Assembly (NCBI GenBank): GCA_030271625.1
Contig: JARXKN010000001.1
Coordinates: forward strand, 1 to 64,000
Direction: 5' to 3'
DNA from: Patescibacteria group bacterium
GTDB lineage: Bacteria > Patescibacteriota > Saccharimonadia > Saccharimonadales > UBA4665
DNA: 64,000 nucleotides
Part shown: in pieces, positions 11,790 through 18,857 of the stretch
How the letters are laid out: every line of letters begins with the position of its first letter
Numbering within the stretch: position 1 is the first letter of the stretch
Made by a program: the position numbers and the translations under genes
Notes under the pieces: generated by a model
Database searches by the model: none
What the model was told of the DNA's origin: nothing
Seen by the model: the letters and a program-made list of their open reading frames with translations, nothing else

Positions 11790-12039
11790 TGTGGAAAAAT
11801 GATACAAAAATCACGAAACACAACGTTGTATCCTGTGCATATTTACCCTGTTATGAACAGGTTGAACACCTCCAGAACAGGGGTAAAAGTTATACACAGG
11901 TTTAGATAAGAATAAGCATTATTGTTATTGACGTTATGCTTAGTATTTATTACTATAAGCGTAGTACTTGAACAAATTAAGTGCTCAAAAACAAAAAACG
12001 ACATTGAATCAGCGGTTTCTCGCAAGCCGCTGATCCACA
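11790..12039. other. Possible replication origin: AT-rich, DnaA-box-like nonamers
   Basis: One perfect DnaA box TTATACACA lies at 11890-11898. Nonamers with one mismatch to TTATNCACA lie at 11790-11798 and 11834-11842 (minus) and 12031-12039 (plus). The stretch 11900-12000 is AT-rich. Genes diverge from the region locally and gyrB-gyrA lie 7 kb away, as near many origins. Against it, most genes to the right are on the minus strand and no dnaA or dnaN is present. Confidence 0.28.
12008..12034. repeat. 8-bp inverted repeat
   Basis: ATCAGCGG and CCGCTGAT flank an 11-base loop. No T tract follows on either strand, so it is not a typical terminator. Confidence 0.4.
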
Positions 12040-12091
12040 CTTAACAGTCGTAACACCAAAACAACGCAAACAAACATCTTAATTATTTCTT

Positions 12092-12124
12092 AAACACCTT
12101 GCCTCAAATTTAGGCAAGGTGTTT
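12092..12124 (+). terminator. Strong hairpin, probable terminator before comM
   Basis: AAACACCTTGCCT and AGGCAAGGTGTTT form a 13-bp perfect stem with a 7-base loop, followed by TAATTT. On plus it would stop a transcript from the gene-free region upstream, which supports transcription there. T tracts on both sides are weak. Confidence 0.55.
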
Positions 12125-12196
12125 TAATTTGGCTGAGGGCAAAATAATACCGCAGACAGCGAACGGGCTGGGGGAGAAAGGTAGGCTAGGTATACC

Positions 12197-13735
12197 GTGG
12201 TAGTTAAAAGCGTTATAGCGCATGGCGCTACCGGACTAGTGGTTGAGATTGAGTGCCATCTTTCCAACAATCTCCCTAACATCGTTATTGTCGGCTTTGC
12301 TAATAAGGCAGTCGACGAAGCGCGCGAACGGCTACGGGGCGCGTTTGCTAGCTGCCAGCTAGCCTTACCGCGTAAGCGTATCATTGTTAACCTGGCTCCA
12401 GCCGACATCCCTAAAGCTGACAGTGGCTTTGACTTAGCAATAGCCGTAAGTATCCTGCAGGCCAGCCAGCAGCTAACGCTGATAGCAGCCGACAAGACGG
12501 CCTTTATTGGTGAACTAGGGCTAGATGGCAGCACCAGAGCGGTTCGCGGTATTATCGGCAAGCTGTTGGCTGGCCGTGATCAAGGCATCACATCGTTTTA
12601 CATTCCCCGAGCGAACTTGCAACAGTCCCTTTTAGTCCCGGGCATTACTATAGTGGCGATTGCTAATCTTAGGGAGTTGGCCGACCATCTAACGGGTGTA
12701 AATATCATTGCCGCCAGCCAGGCAAGTACTACTGAGGCCGCAAAAAATACAATGTCGCACAATGTTGAGTTTGATCGGAGCAGGGTAGCAATATCAATGG
12801 TCGTTGGACAGTTGCAAGCCAAACGAGCCATCGAAATTGCGGCCGCCGGCGGCCATAACATACTGCTCAGCGGGCCGCCTGGTACTGGCAAGTCTATGCT
12901 GGCTAAAGCCATGCCGTCTATAATGCCGCCGCTCGATCGCGAAGAAATTCTGGAAGTAACGCATTTACATAGTCTAGCTAGCCACGATTACGACCGGATT
13001 ATTTTTGAACGGCCGATTCGAGCGCCACATCATAGCGCTAGTCATGCAGCCATTGTGGGCGGCGGCGCAACCAGTCGTCCCGGCGAAATTACCTTAGCTC
13101 ATCGTGGCATTCTGTTCTTTGATGAGCTGCCGGAGTTTGGTCGGTCGACCTTAGAAGCTTTACGGCAACCACTCGAAGACCGACGGATAACCGTCAGCCG
13201 CGTTCGAGATAGCATCGATTACCCAGCTAACTTTGTGCTCATTGCTACCGCCAATCCGTGTCCCTGTGGCTATTACGGTTACACGGCAGCTGGTATCTGT
13301 CGTTGTTTACCGCAACACATCATGCACTATCAGCAGAAGCTATCTGGCCCCATCATTGACCGAATTGATCTCTATACATCGGTCCATGAGGTCGAGCATG
13401 CCACACTGCTAGCCACGGCGGCCGATGCGAAAGCCGATGAGGCGATTCGACAACGAGTCGTCAGAGCCCGGCGGATGCAGGCCAAACGGTACGGTAGTCA
13501 CCAGCTAAACGCCGATGTCAGCAATCTGCAACTACGACAGTTAGGCCAATTAGAGGCCCCTGCCAAGCTTTTATTAGATACGGCGGCGGCTAAACTGCAA
13601 CTTTCAGCTCGAGCCTACATGCGAACCGTCAAAGTTGCTCGAACTATTGCCGATCTGGCCGCCAGTCCGGCTATCTCCCCTGCCCACCTGAGCGAGGCGC
13701 TAGCCTATCGGCCTCAGCTGACTGCCCCTGTTTGA
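12197..13735 (+). CDS. comM: Mg chelatase-like AAA+ ATPase, ComM family
   Basis: 512-residue YifB/ComM-family protein. The N-terminal Lon-protease-like subdomain (residues ~1-160) carries PNIVIVGFANKAVDEARERL, typical of the family. The AAA+ core has Walker A GPPGTGKS (~residue 229) and Walker B LFFDELPEF. A zinc-type cysteine cluster, NPCPCGYYG and CRC, follows, then the C-terminal Mg-chelatase helical domain. ComM is a DNA branch-migration helicase that helps integrate transformed DNA; with the type IV pilus in this window, a role in DNA uptake is plausible. The start is a GTG after AGG, six bases away. The infC promoter overlaps its stop codon. Confidence 0.93.
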   Translation: MVVKSVIAHGATGLVVEIECHLSNNLPNIVIVGFANKAVDEARERLRGAFASCQLALPRKRIIVNLAPADIPKADSGFDLAIAVSILQASQQLTLIAADKTAFIGELGLDGSTRAVRGIIGKLLAGRDQGITSFYIPRANLQQSLLVPGITIVAIANLRELADHLTGVNIIAASQASTTEAAKNTMSHNVEFDRSRVAISMVVGQLQAKRAIEIAAAGGHNILLSGPPGTGKSMLAKAMPSIMPPLDREEILEVTHLHSLASHDYDRIIFERPIRAPHHSASHAAIVGGGATSRPGEITLAHRGILFFDELPEFGRSTLEALRQPLEDRRITVSRVRDSIDYPANFVLIATANPCPCGYYGYTAAGICRCLPQHIMHYQQKLSGPIIDRIDLYTSVHEVEHATLLATAADAKADEAIRQRVVRARRMQAKRYGSHQLNADVSNLQLRQLGQLEAPAKLLLDTAAAKLQLSARAYMRTVKVARTIADLAASPAISPAHLSEALAYRPQLTAPV

Positions 13736-13760
13736 CCTCTGTAGCCTTATCTGTTAAAAT
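13732..13760 (+). promoter_or_regulatory. Promoter for infC-rpmI-rplT
   Basis: TTGACC (13732-13737), 17-base spacer, TAAAAT (13755-13760) with an extended -10 TG. The -35 overlaps the comM stop codon. The predicted leader is about 30 bases and includes the AAGGAG that sets the infC start. Confidence 0.65.
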
Positions 13761-13797
13761 GGCTCTAGTTAAAATCAATAACTAAGGAGAAGTACCT

Positions 13798-14406
13798 ATC
13801 GCCAAATTTACTCGCTTGAATGGACAAATTCAGGCACCACAAATGCGTGTGATCGACGAAGACGGCAAGCAACTTGGCGTGTTATCTCGACAAGAAGCAT
13901 TAGACCTAGCCCGGGAACGTGAACTCGACCTAGTCGAAATATCGCCTGATGCTAAGCCGCCGGTGGTAAAAATAGTAGATTGGGGTAAGTTCAACTACCA
14001 GCGTACCAAGCAACTGCAGGCTAACCGCAAGACAACCAAGGCGGCCGAGCTGAAGCAAATGCGATTTGGGCTCAAAATTGGTGAACATGACCTAGCCATC
14101 AAGATGGATAAAGTCAGTAAGTTCCTCGATGGTGGTCACAAGGTAAAGATAACTATCTTCTACCGCGGCCGCGAGCAAGCTCATAAGGAAATTGGTTTTA
14201 AACTGGCAGATAAGGTTATCGCCGACTTTGGTGATACAATAGCGGTTGACCAAAACCCGCAACTGACCGGTAAACAGCTTAACTTTGTCGTCCGCGCCAG
14301 TGCCACCCGCCTCGCCGCAGCCGCCAAGGCCAGCGCTAAACCTAAAACTGACACACCAATAGAAGATTCGAAATACGTAGCAATAAAGGAGAAGACAAAT
14401 GCCTAA
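13798..14406 (+). CDS. infC: Translation initiation factor IF-3, apparently AUC-initiated
   Basis: IF-3 binds the 30S subunit, blocks premature 50S joining and proofreads start codon choice. The protein has the N-domain motif RVIDEDGKQLGVLS, the linker EISPDAKPPVVKIVDWGKF and the C-domain MRFGLKIGEHDL. The start is placed at ATC 13798: AAGGAG lies at 13784-13789, 8 bases away, and no ATG, GTG or TTG falls between the in-frame stop at 13783 and TTG 13816, which is 26 bases from the Shine-Dalgarno. E. coli infC uses AUU, a codon IF-3 itself disfavours, giving autoregulation; the same logic is inferred here. First residues read (M)AKFTRLNGQI. Confidence 0.94.
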   Translation: MAKFTRLNGQIQAPQMRVIDEDGKQLGVLSRQEALDLARERELDLVEISPDAKPPVVKIVDWGKFNYQRTKQLQANRKTTKAAELKQMRFGLKIGEHDLAIKMDKVSKFLDGGHKVKITIFYRGREQAHKEIGFKLADKVIADFGDTIAVDQNPQLTGKQLNFVVRASATRLAAAAKASAKPKTDTPIEDSKYVAIKEKTNA

Positions 14407-14593
14407 ACTAAAGACCCACAGCGGCACCAAAGACCGCGTCAAGATTACCAAGAACGGAAAAGTTCGAGCTGGCCACGCCAACATGAACCACTTTTTGTCT
14501 AAGAAGAGCGGCAGCCGTAAGCGCAGCCTAACTGGCCTGACTACCCGCAGTGGTGGCAACGCCCGCAACATTAAACGAGCCCTTGGCGTCTAG
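14399..14593 (+). CDS. rpmI: Ribosomal protein bL35
   Basis: 64-residue basic protein with the bL35 signature MPKLKTHSGTKDRVK and the GxxRAGHANMNHFLSKKS region. It is a large-subunit protein. Its ATG overlaps the end of infC by 8 bases and AAAGGAG lies 8-14 bases upstream, inside infC. In E. coli the L35-L20 pair is repressed by L20; no clear L20-binding leader was identified here. Confidence 0.97.
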   Translation: MPKLKTHSGTKDRVKITKNGKVRAGHANMNHFLSKKSGSRKRSLTGLTTRSGGNARNIKRALGV

Positions 14594-14620
14594 GCCAGAA
14601 AGCATTATTAAGGAGTTATC

Positions 14621-14965
14621 ATGAGAGTAAAACGAGGCGTCACCAGTCGCGCTAAGCACAATAAAATTCGCAAAGCGACTAAAGGCTTTAGCCACCCTAA
14701 CCGGGTTAGTATCAAGCGCGGCCGCCAGGCTGTAACTAAGAGCTTACAGTTCGCTACCCGCGACCGTAAAAACCGTAAGCGAACCTTCCGCGAGCTGTGG
14801 AACACCCGCATTAACGCGGCCGCTCGCCTAAACGGCACCACCTACAGCAAGTTTATTGCCGCTCTTAAAACCGCTGGCATTACTATCGATCGCAAGATCT
14901 TGGCTGAACTGGCTGTTAACGAACCTGCAGCTTTTACTGCCGTTGTTAAAGCTACCGAAAAATAG
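14621..14965 (+). CDS. rplT: Ribosomal protein bL20
   Basis: 114 residues with the bL20 signature [22 protein letters not shown], here seen as separate pieces, and [21 protein letters not shown]. It is an assembly protein that binds 23S rRNA early. AAGGAG sits 7 bases before the ATG. Last gene of the infC operon; the downstream interval has an 80-base palindrome and a shared terminator. Confidence 0.97.
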   Translation: MRVKRGVTSRAKHNKIRKATKGFSHPNRVSIKRGRQAVTKSLQFATRDRKNRKRTFRELWNTRINAAARLNGTTYSKFIAALKTAGITIDRKILAELAVNEPAAFTAVVKATEK

Positions 14966-14976
14966 TCTTCTTCATA

Positions 14977-15056
14977 GTAGTTTTCTACTTGGCACGCCAA
15001 ACGGGCTTCCACGCTGCGCTTGTGCAGAAGTTTGGCTTAGCCAAGTAGAAAACTAC
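14977..15056. repeat. 80-base nested palindrome between rplT and rnpB
   Basis: A 17-bp perfect inverted repeat, GTAGTTTTCTACTTGGC at 14977-14993 and its complement at 15040-15056, encloses a second pair GCCAAAC/GTTTGGC (14996-15002, 15030-15036) and an inner CTTC/GAAG. It lies in the 3' region of rplT, before the ordinary terminator. It resembles the palindromic intervals next to the tRNAs in this window. Confidence 0.75.
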
Positions 15057-15078
15057 CCCCAACCCAGCCTGTTTTACT

Positions 15079-15108
15079 AAAAAAGACCTCCGCTCGGAGG
15101 TCTTTTTT
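15079..15108. terminator. Bidirectional terminator for rplT and rnpB
   Basis: AAAAAAGACCTCCG and CGGAGGTCTTTTTT form a 14-bp stem with A and T tracts on both sides, so it can stop rplT transcription on plus and rnpB on minus. Confidence 0.9.
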
Positions 15109-15111
15109 AGT

Positions 15112-15475
15112 GCCAGATTATCTGTAAGCCGGGTTTTGTCCCACTTGCGCGGGGCTAATCATCTATCTAGGCCCCTTGTTGCCAAAGGGCTCAAGCGGGT
15201 TTACGATGAATCCTTAACGGGACGCTTCGAGTTTTAGACTCAAAGAATCCATCTCCTTGCAGCAGACAGGGTTTACCCCTTCCACCGGTCACCCGGCAGA
15301 ACTGTGAGCTCTTACCTCACTCGTTTCATCCTTACCAGTCGAAACTGGCGGTATCGTTTCTGTGGCACTTTCCCTAGGCTCGCGCCCGGTCGCCGTTAGC
15401 GACTGTCCTTCCCTATGCTGCCCGGACTTTCCTCGTATACTTTTTAGGGCACACGCGATTAGCCGATAATCTGGC
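15112..15475 (-). ncRNA. rnpB: RNase P RNA, bacterial class A
   Basis: Catalytic RNA of RNase P, which trims 5' leaders of tRNA precursors. Ends pair to form P1 (GCCAGATTATC with GATAATCTGGC). Conserved pieces on minus include GAGGAAAGTCCGGGC, CGAGCCTAGGGAAAGTGCCACAGAAA in separate parts, GGTAAACCC and the 3' ACAAAACCCGGCTTA. A perfect -10 TATAAT lies six bases upstream of the P1 start, inside the 3' flank of the RNase H fusion gene; no strong -35 was seen. Confidence 0.95.
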
Positions 15476-15493
15476 AGTAATATTATAGCACTA

Positions 15494-16201
15494 CTAGTTT
15501 ACTAGCTGGGCTTTGGGGTGAGTAATTCCGAGTTCTTTATCCATTGCTCGGTTGACGGCGGCGTCAGCTAGTTTGTTCAGCTCGCGCGGTACGTGAACAT
15601 AATCGATGTGTTGAAAGCTTTTGGCGAGCTCTTTGATAGCCTGATGTATGGGCCATAGTTCCCTGTTACGGATTTTAAAGACACCTTTCATCTGATTAAC
15701 TACCAGCAGGCTATCCATATGCACAAATACTTCGTGAGCGTCCATTTTCTTGCACGCTTCTAGGGCGAGCTTGAGCGCCGTATACTCAGCCTGGTTGTTG
15801 GTAGTTATGCCGAGATAGACACCCTGCTCCATCAGTACCGTGTCGTCCATATCTAAGATAACAAAGCCGCTGGCACTGGGGCCGGGGTTACCGCGCGAGC
15901 CACCATCGGCATAGACTTTAACTTTATCCTGACGTGGTATCGCCGCTGGTAGCGGCGTATCAGTTTGAGCTTCGACTAAATTATCGATAGCCGCCGCTAA
16001 TTGCCTATCGCGGTCGCTGATAGCCAAACTGTCAGAGCGAGTTGCCAACCAGATTTGCACCACGCTCCACTCGTTTTCCCACCGGGGATAGTGATGATGT
16101 TGGTGGGCCAATTGCGCCACTCGAGTCATAAAGGCAAACGACTCATTAAAATCTTTAAAATTAAACTGTTTGTATAGACCTTGTTCGGTTTCTTGCCACA
16201 T
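15494..16201 (-). CDS. Fusion of pterin-4a-carbinolamine dehydratase-like domain and RNase H
   Basis: 235 residues in two parts. Residues ~1-80 match the PCD/DCoH fold: F..FM..VA..A, HHHYPRW, a VQIWLATR strand and ISDRD, like the dehydratase signature HHPxW...T. Residues ~92-225 are RNase HI-like with all carboxylates: Asp in YADGGSRGNPG, Glu in NNQAEYTAL, Asp in VHMDSLLV and Asp in NKLADAAVN. RNase H cuts RNA in RNA-DNA hybrids. What the dehydratase part does is unknown; a folding or dimerisation module is possible. A TG-extended -10 TACTAT ends 6 bases before the ATG, predicting a leaderless mRNA. Confidence 0.88.
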   Translation of the reverse strand: MWQETEQGLYKQFNFKDFNESFAFMTRVAQLAHQHHHYPRWENEWSVVQIWLATRSDSLAISDRDRQLAAAIDNLVEAQTDTPLPAAIPRQDKVKVYADGGSRGNPGPSASGFVILDMDDTVLMEQGVYLGITTNNQAEYTALKLALEACKKMDAHEVFVHMDSLLVVNQMKGVFKIRNRELWPIHQAIKELAKSFQHIDYVHVPRELNKLADAAVNRAMDKELGITHPKAQLVN

Positions 16202-16271
16202 GTACTTATAGTACCATGCTTACGCTTTGTTCTCCCCTGTTATTACGCTAGAATAAGGACCAGACACACAT

Positions 16272-16347
16272 CGGGGTGTGGCGCAGTTGGTAGCGCGTAC
16301 GGCTGGGGGCCGTGAGGTCGCAGGTTCAAGTCCTGTCACCCCGACCA
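16272..16347 (+). tRNA. tRNA-Pro (anticodon GGG)
   Basis: Full cloverleaf: acceptor CGGGGTG pairs with CACCCCG, D-arm GCGCAGTTGGTAGCGC, anticodon loop CTGGGGG giving GGG, T-arm GCAGGTTCAAGTCCTGT. The 3' ACCA is encoded. A terminator follows at 16363-16396. Confidence 0.97.
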
Positions 16348-16362
16348 TTACCGCTCAGAAAA

Positions 16363-16396
16363 CTAAAAAAACCAAGCATCTAGCTTGGTTTTTTAG
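16363..16396 (+). terminator. Terminator after tRNA-Pro
   Basis: CTAAAAAAACCAAGC and GCTTGGTTTTTTAG form a perfect stem with a short loop and a T run. Confidence 0.85.
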
Positions 16397-16479
16397 TGCC
16401 GGGTGCCGAGGTGATCTACCTGAGAAACCCCAGGTGGGAACGCGCACCGGCCAACCACGGTTGGCCGAAATATTGCACT
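16395..16479. ncRNA. Candidate structured RNA element after tRNA-Pro
   Basis: The 85-base stretch closes on itself: AGTGC (16395-16399) pairs with GCACT (16475-16479), GGTGC (16402-16406) with GCACC (16444-16448), ACCT with AGGT inside, and CGGCCAACC with GGTTGGCCG (16448-16467). That is a closed multi-stem layout. I recognise no RNA family, and strand is not determined. Confidence 0.35.
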
Positions 16480-16567
16480 CCCTAATGACTAGTATCAGAT
16501 AATCATTACTCGACAAAGGACGAATTACCGCCCTACCCGGCTTCACCATTATACAGGCCACTTCTAC

Positions 16568-17182
16568 TTACGGCAGTAGATTTAGGACGTAATTATTTAG
16601 CGTCGTCAGGAAACCGCCCAGGCCACCGGCTAAAACCAGCCCGAAAACTATCAGCAAACCGTATGGTTCGAGCTGGATCATTAAGCGTTGCAACGACTCC
16701 GGAGCAAAGGCATACAGGACCCGCGATCCATCGAGGGGCGGAATGGGTAACATATTAAAGATAAACAAGGCCACGTTAAGAGTTACAAACAATTCTAAGG
16801 CGTAGGCCCAGAACGTTCCGGGTGTTACAGCCCGGGCCAATAGTGCGGCTAAAAAGGCCAGCACCAGATTGGAGAGCGGCCCGGCAGCAGCCAATATGGC
16901 AGCGCCAAACTCGTCGTAGCGGACATTGCGGGGGTCAAATGGTACCGGTTTGGCAGCTAGAATTGGGGCTCCAAATAGCAGTAGCGTCGCAATTGGTAAG
17001 GCAACCGTCATAAGCGGGTCGATGTGACTGAGCGGGTTTAGGCTCAGGCGGCCGTCGGCTTTGGCGGTATGGTCGCCGAGGACATAGCCGGCATAGGCGT
17101 GCATAAATTCATGCACGGTGAGCGAAAGCAAAATCGAGACAATCAGAACCGCGATGTATTCTAAGTTAATATTACCAATCAT
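16568..17182 (-). CDS. Site-2 protease family (M50) membrane metalloprotease
   Basis: 204-residue intramembrane zinc protease of the short S2P group. Zinc ligands are HEFMHAY near residue 24 and the Asp in NMLPIPPLDGSRVL near residue 150; five or six hydrophobic segments surround them. These enzymes cleave membrane-bound anti-sigma factors, remnant signal peptides or other segments; the substrate here is unknown. A TG-extended -10 TATACT lies 8 bases before the ATG, so the leader is at most a few bases. Confidence 0.9.
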   Translation of the reverse strand: MIGNINLEYIAVLIVSILLSLTVHEFMHAYAGYVLGDHTAKADGRLSLNPLSHIDPLMTVALPIATLLLFGAPILAAKPVPFDPRNVRYDEFGAAILAAAGPLSNLVLAFLAALLARAVTPGTFWAYALELFVTLNVALFIFNMLPIPPLDGSRVLYAFAPESLQRLMIQLEPYGLLIVFGLVLAGGLGGFLTTLNNYVLNLLP

Positions 17183-17217
17183 TACCTATTAGTATAGCAG
17201 TTGCAGCGCCGGCCGCG

Positions 17218-17246
17218 TTGACTTAGACTGCTTTTTCGGCTACAAT
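17218..17246 (+). promoter_or_regulatory. Promoter for rpmB
   Basis: TTGACT (17218-17223), 17-base spacer, TACAAT (17241-17246). The leader is about 30 bases and carries AAGGA before the rpmB ATG. Confidence 0.7.
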
Positions 17247-17281
17247 AACACCTTGAATCATCAGTAACTTTAAGGATTTAT

Positions 17282-17494
17282 ATGAACAAGTGTGAACTCA
17301 CCGGCAAAGGCAAGCAGTTCGGCAGCAATGTCAGCTTCTCTCAGCGCCACACCAAGAAAGTTTGGAAGCCAAACTTACAGACCAAGACGATTGTCGTCGA
17401 CGGTAAAAAAATCACCCTCAAGATTAGCACCCAGGCTATTCGCTCACTCAAGAAAAAGGGCTTATTGACCTCCCCTACTGCCGCTACAAAATAG
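17282..17494 (+). CDS. rpmB: Ribosomal protein bL28
   Basis: 70 residues with the bL28 pattern: CELTGKGKQFGSNVSFSQRHTKK split across the N-terminus, RxWKPNLQ-like KVWKPNLQTK, and the C-terminal IRSLKKKG. Large-subunit protein. The N-terminal region keeps one Cys only (CELTGKG), so no CxxC zinc pair. AAGGA lies 6 bases before the ATG. Single-gene unit with its own promoter and terminator. Confidence 0.95.
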   Translation: MNKCELTGKGKQFGSNVSFSQRHTKKVWKPNLQTKTIVVDGKKITLKISTQAIRSLKKKGLLTSPTAATK

Positions 17495-17510
17495 TTGCGC
17501 CGGAAGTATT

Positions 17511-17538
17511 AAAAAGCCCCGTTGTTACGGGGCTTTTT
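17511..17538. terminator. Bidirectional terminator after rpmB
   Basis: AAAAAGCCCC and GGGGCTTTTT flank an 8-base loop. It serves rpmB on plus and the metallo-hydrolase-like gene on minus. Confidence 0.85.
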
Positions 17539-17556
17539 GCTATCTACCGTCGGTAA

Positions 17557-18180
17557 CTAAGACTTTTCAAGGACAACTAATTGAGCCACGTCGGTGATAT
17601 CGGCCGGCTTTAATTTGAGCTTGCCGGCTTGTTCGCGGGACTCCATACCTAACTCTTTAAGAGCGGTCTGTAGATCGGTCTGCGGAACTGGGTAGTTGAT
17701 GCCGCTCATGGCATAGTGCGTCGGGATAATCAGCTTCGGCTCAACTTCTTTAATCAGCTTTAGAGCCCCAAGCGGGTCAAGCGTATAGCCACTGCCGCCA
17801 ACAGGCACAATCATGATGTCGGTTAAGCCTATCCGCTCCAGTTGATCTTCATTGATGTTGGGGTAGACATGACCAACCACCAATAGGCTGAGGTCGCTGG
17901 TAATAATCTTGAACATGGTCGATCGAAGTCCGCTCTCGTCAATGTGTAAGCGTTCTGGGATACCGACAATCGAGATATCGGCTACTTCGAACTCTCCGGG
18001 GCTATCAAACATTAAACGGCCCGTAGGCGCGTCGTCAGCGTGTGGACCAGTGTATAAAACAATGTCGTCAGCCTTAACAATACTCTTACCGCCCAGTTCA
18101 GCCAGATTGTCGTCAATAACAAGCCGCACGCCCTTGTAGGTAATCGTTACACAGTTTGCACCATAAAATTGTATATCCAT
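17557..18180 (-). CDS. Metallo-beta-lactamase-fold protein with degenerate metal site
   Basis: 207 residues of the UlaG-like MBL superfamily. It begins MDIQFYGANCVTITYKG and keeps the fold markers SPGEFEV, VGHVYPN and PTHYAMSG. The usual HxHxDH motif is absent: the corresponding stretch reads YTGPHADDA. Metal binding may therefore be reduced or lost, and enzymatic activity is uncertain. The ATG at 18180 has AGGGGA upstream; a longer in-frame start at 18204 would overlap the preceding gene. Follows a wHTH gene by 10 bases, so probably co-transcribed. Confidence 0.82.
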   Translation of the reverse strand: MDIQFYGANCVTITYKGVRLVIDDNLAELGGKSIVKADDIVLYTGPHADDAPTGRLMFDSPGEFEVADISIVGIPERLHIDESGLRSTMFKIITSDLSLLVVGHVYPNINEDQLERIGLTDIMIVPVGGSGYTLDPLGALKLIKEVEPKLIIPTHYAMSGINYPVPQTDLQTALKELGMESREQAGKLKLKPADITDVAQLVVLEKS

Positions 18181-18190
18181 TGTTAGTCCC

Positions 18191-18820
18191 CTATTGTTCT
18201 GCATCTAATAAATTGTGTACGTCCACCAAAACTTGCTTCTTGGCAGCCGTAATTGAAACGGCAAAGCGGTCACGGATTTGTTGGCGGTATTGGAAGTCTT
18301 GCAAGCTCATAACCGTGTAGCGCAAGCTCTTATTCTCTTGCTGTTCTAGTTGGTCAACGTACTTCTGTAAAGCATTAGAGTTCACCTCACCAACAATAAA
18401 CAGGTCAACGCCAGCCGTTTCATCACGGGTGAATTGCCCAGTGTAGACGGCCAGGTCAATGTGCCCGACAGACTTTAAATCGTTGTTAGCGGTCGCTTCG
18501 TCTACCACCTGCTCTTCGGCAACGCCATCAACCGTAACGGTTTTTTTAACGGCTTTTTTCTTAACACCACCGCCAAAGATTTGTTGCAACGGATCGTAAA
18601 ATTCAAACTTTTGGTTGACCTCGTAATACAATTTATTGTTGGTATTGTCGGACGTAATAATGCCGACGCTTAGCAAATTGCTTAGCTCACGGCGGACGGA
18701 ATTTATTTGCTCGTCAATCTTCCGAGTAATTTCTCGGACATAAAATGACCGGTTAGGGTTACTGTAAAAAAGCTGTAAAAGCTTAACGCGCGTTTTCGAT
18801 CCAAAGAGTTGTTCAACCAT
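18191..18820 (-). CDS. Winged-helix protein with nucleotidyltransferase-like C-terminal region
   Basis: 209 residues. Residues 1-80 form a winged helix: GSKTRVKLLQLFYSNPNRSFYVREI and EINSVRRELSNLL-like pieces. The C-terminal half (FTRDETAGVDLFIVGEV) resembles the catalytically inactive nucleotidyltransferase-like domain seen behind such wHTH modules, found widely in CPR genomes. A regulatory role is inferred. A TG-extended -10 TACAAT lies 6 bases before the ATG with no Shine-Dalgarno, so the transcript is predicted leaderless. Confidence 0.8.
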   Translation of the reverse strand: MVEQLFGSKTRVKLLQLFYSNPNRSFYVREITRKIDEQINSVRRELSNLLSVGIITSDNTNNKLYYEVNQKFEFYDPLQQIFGGGVKKKAVKKTVTVDGVAEEQVVDEATANNDLKSVGHIDLAVYTGQFTRDETAGVDLFIVGEVNSNALQKYVDQLEQQENKSLRYTVMSLQDFQYRQQIRDRFAVSITAAKKQVLVDVHNLLDAEQ

Positions 18821-18857
18821 AAATACATTGTAGCAACTTTTAGTGTTTGGCCAAAGC

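Larger units (their letters stand above)
11288..12196. other. Gene-free 900-base region with serial inverted repeats and DnaA-box-like sites
   Basis: No open reading frame here looks real; the few present lack ribosome binding sites and family resemblance. The left part (11365-11546) has five consecutive perfect inverted repeats. The middle (11790-12040) is AT-rich and has DnaA-box-like nonamers plus short palindromes, for example ACAACGTTGT at 11820-11829. The right part ends in a 13-bp hairpin just before comM. Flanking genes point outward on both sides. Candidate contents are a structured RNA, a replication origin, or both. Confidence 0.5.

Noticed and set aside
14977-15056. CRISPR repeat or array
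   Set aside because: Only one nested palindrome; no spaced direct repeats anywhere in the window.
16278-16502. Open frames over tRNA-Pro and the region after it, both strands
   Set aside because: They overlap the tRNA and its terminator; the sequence is explained by structured RNA.
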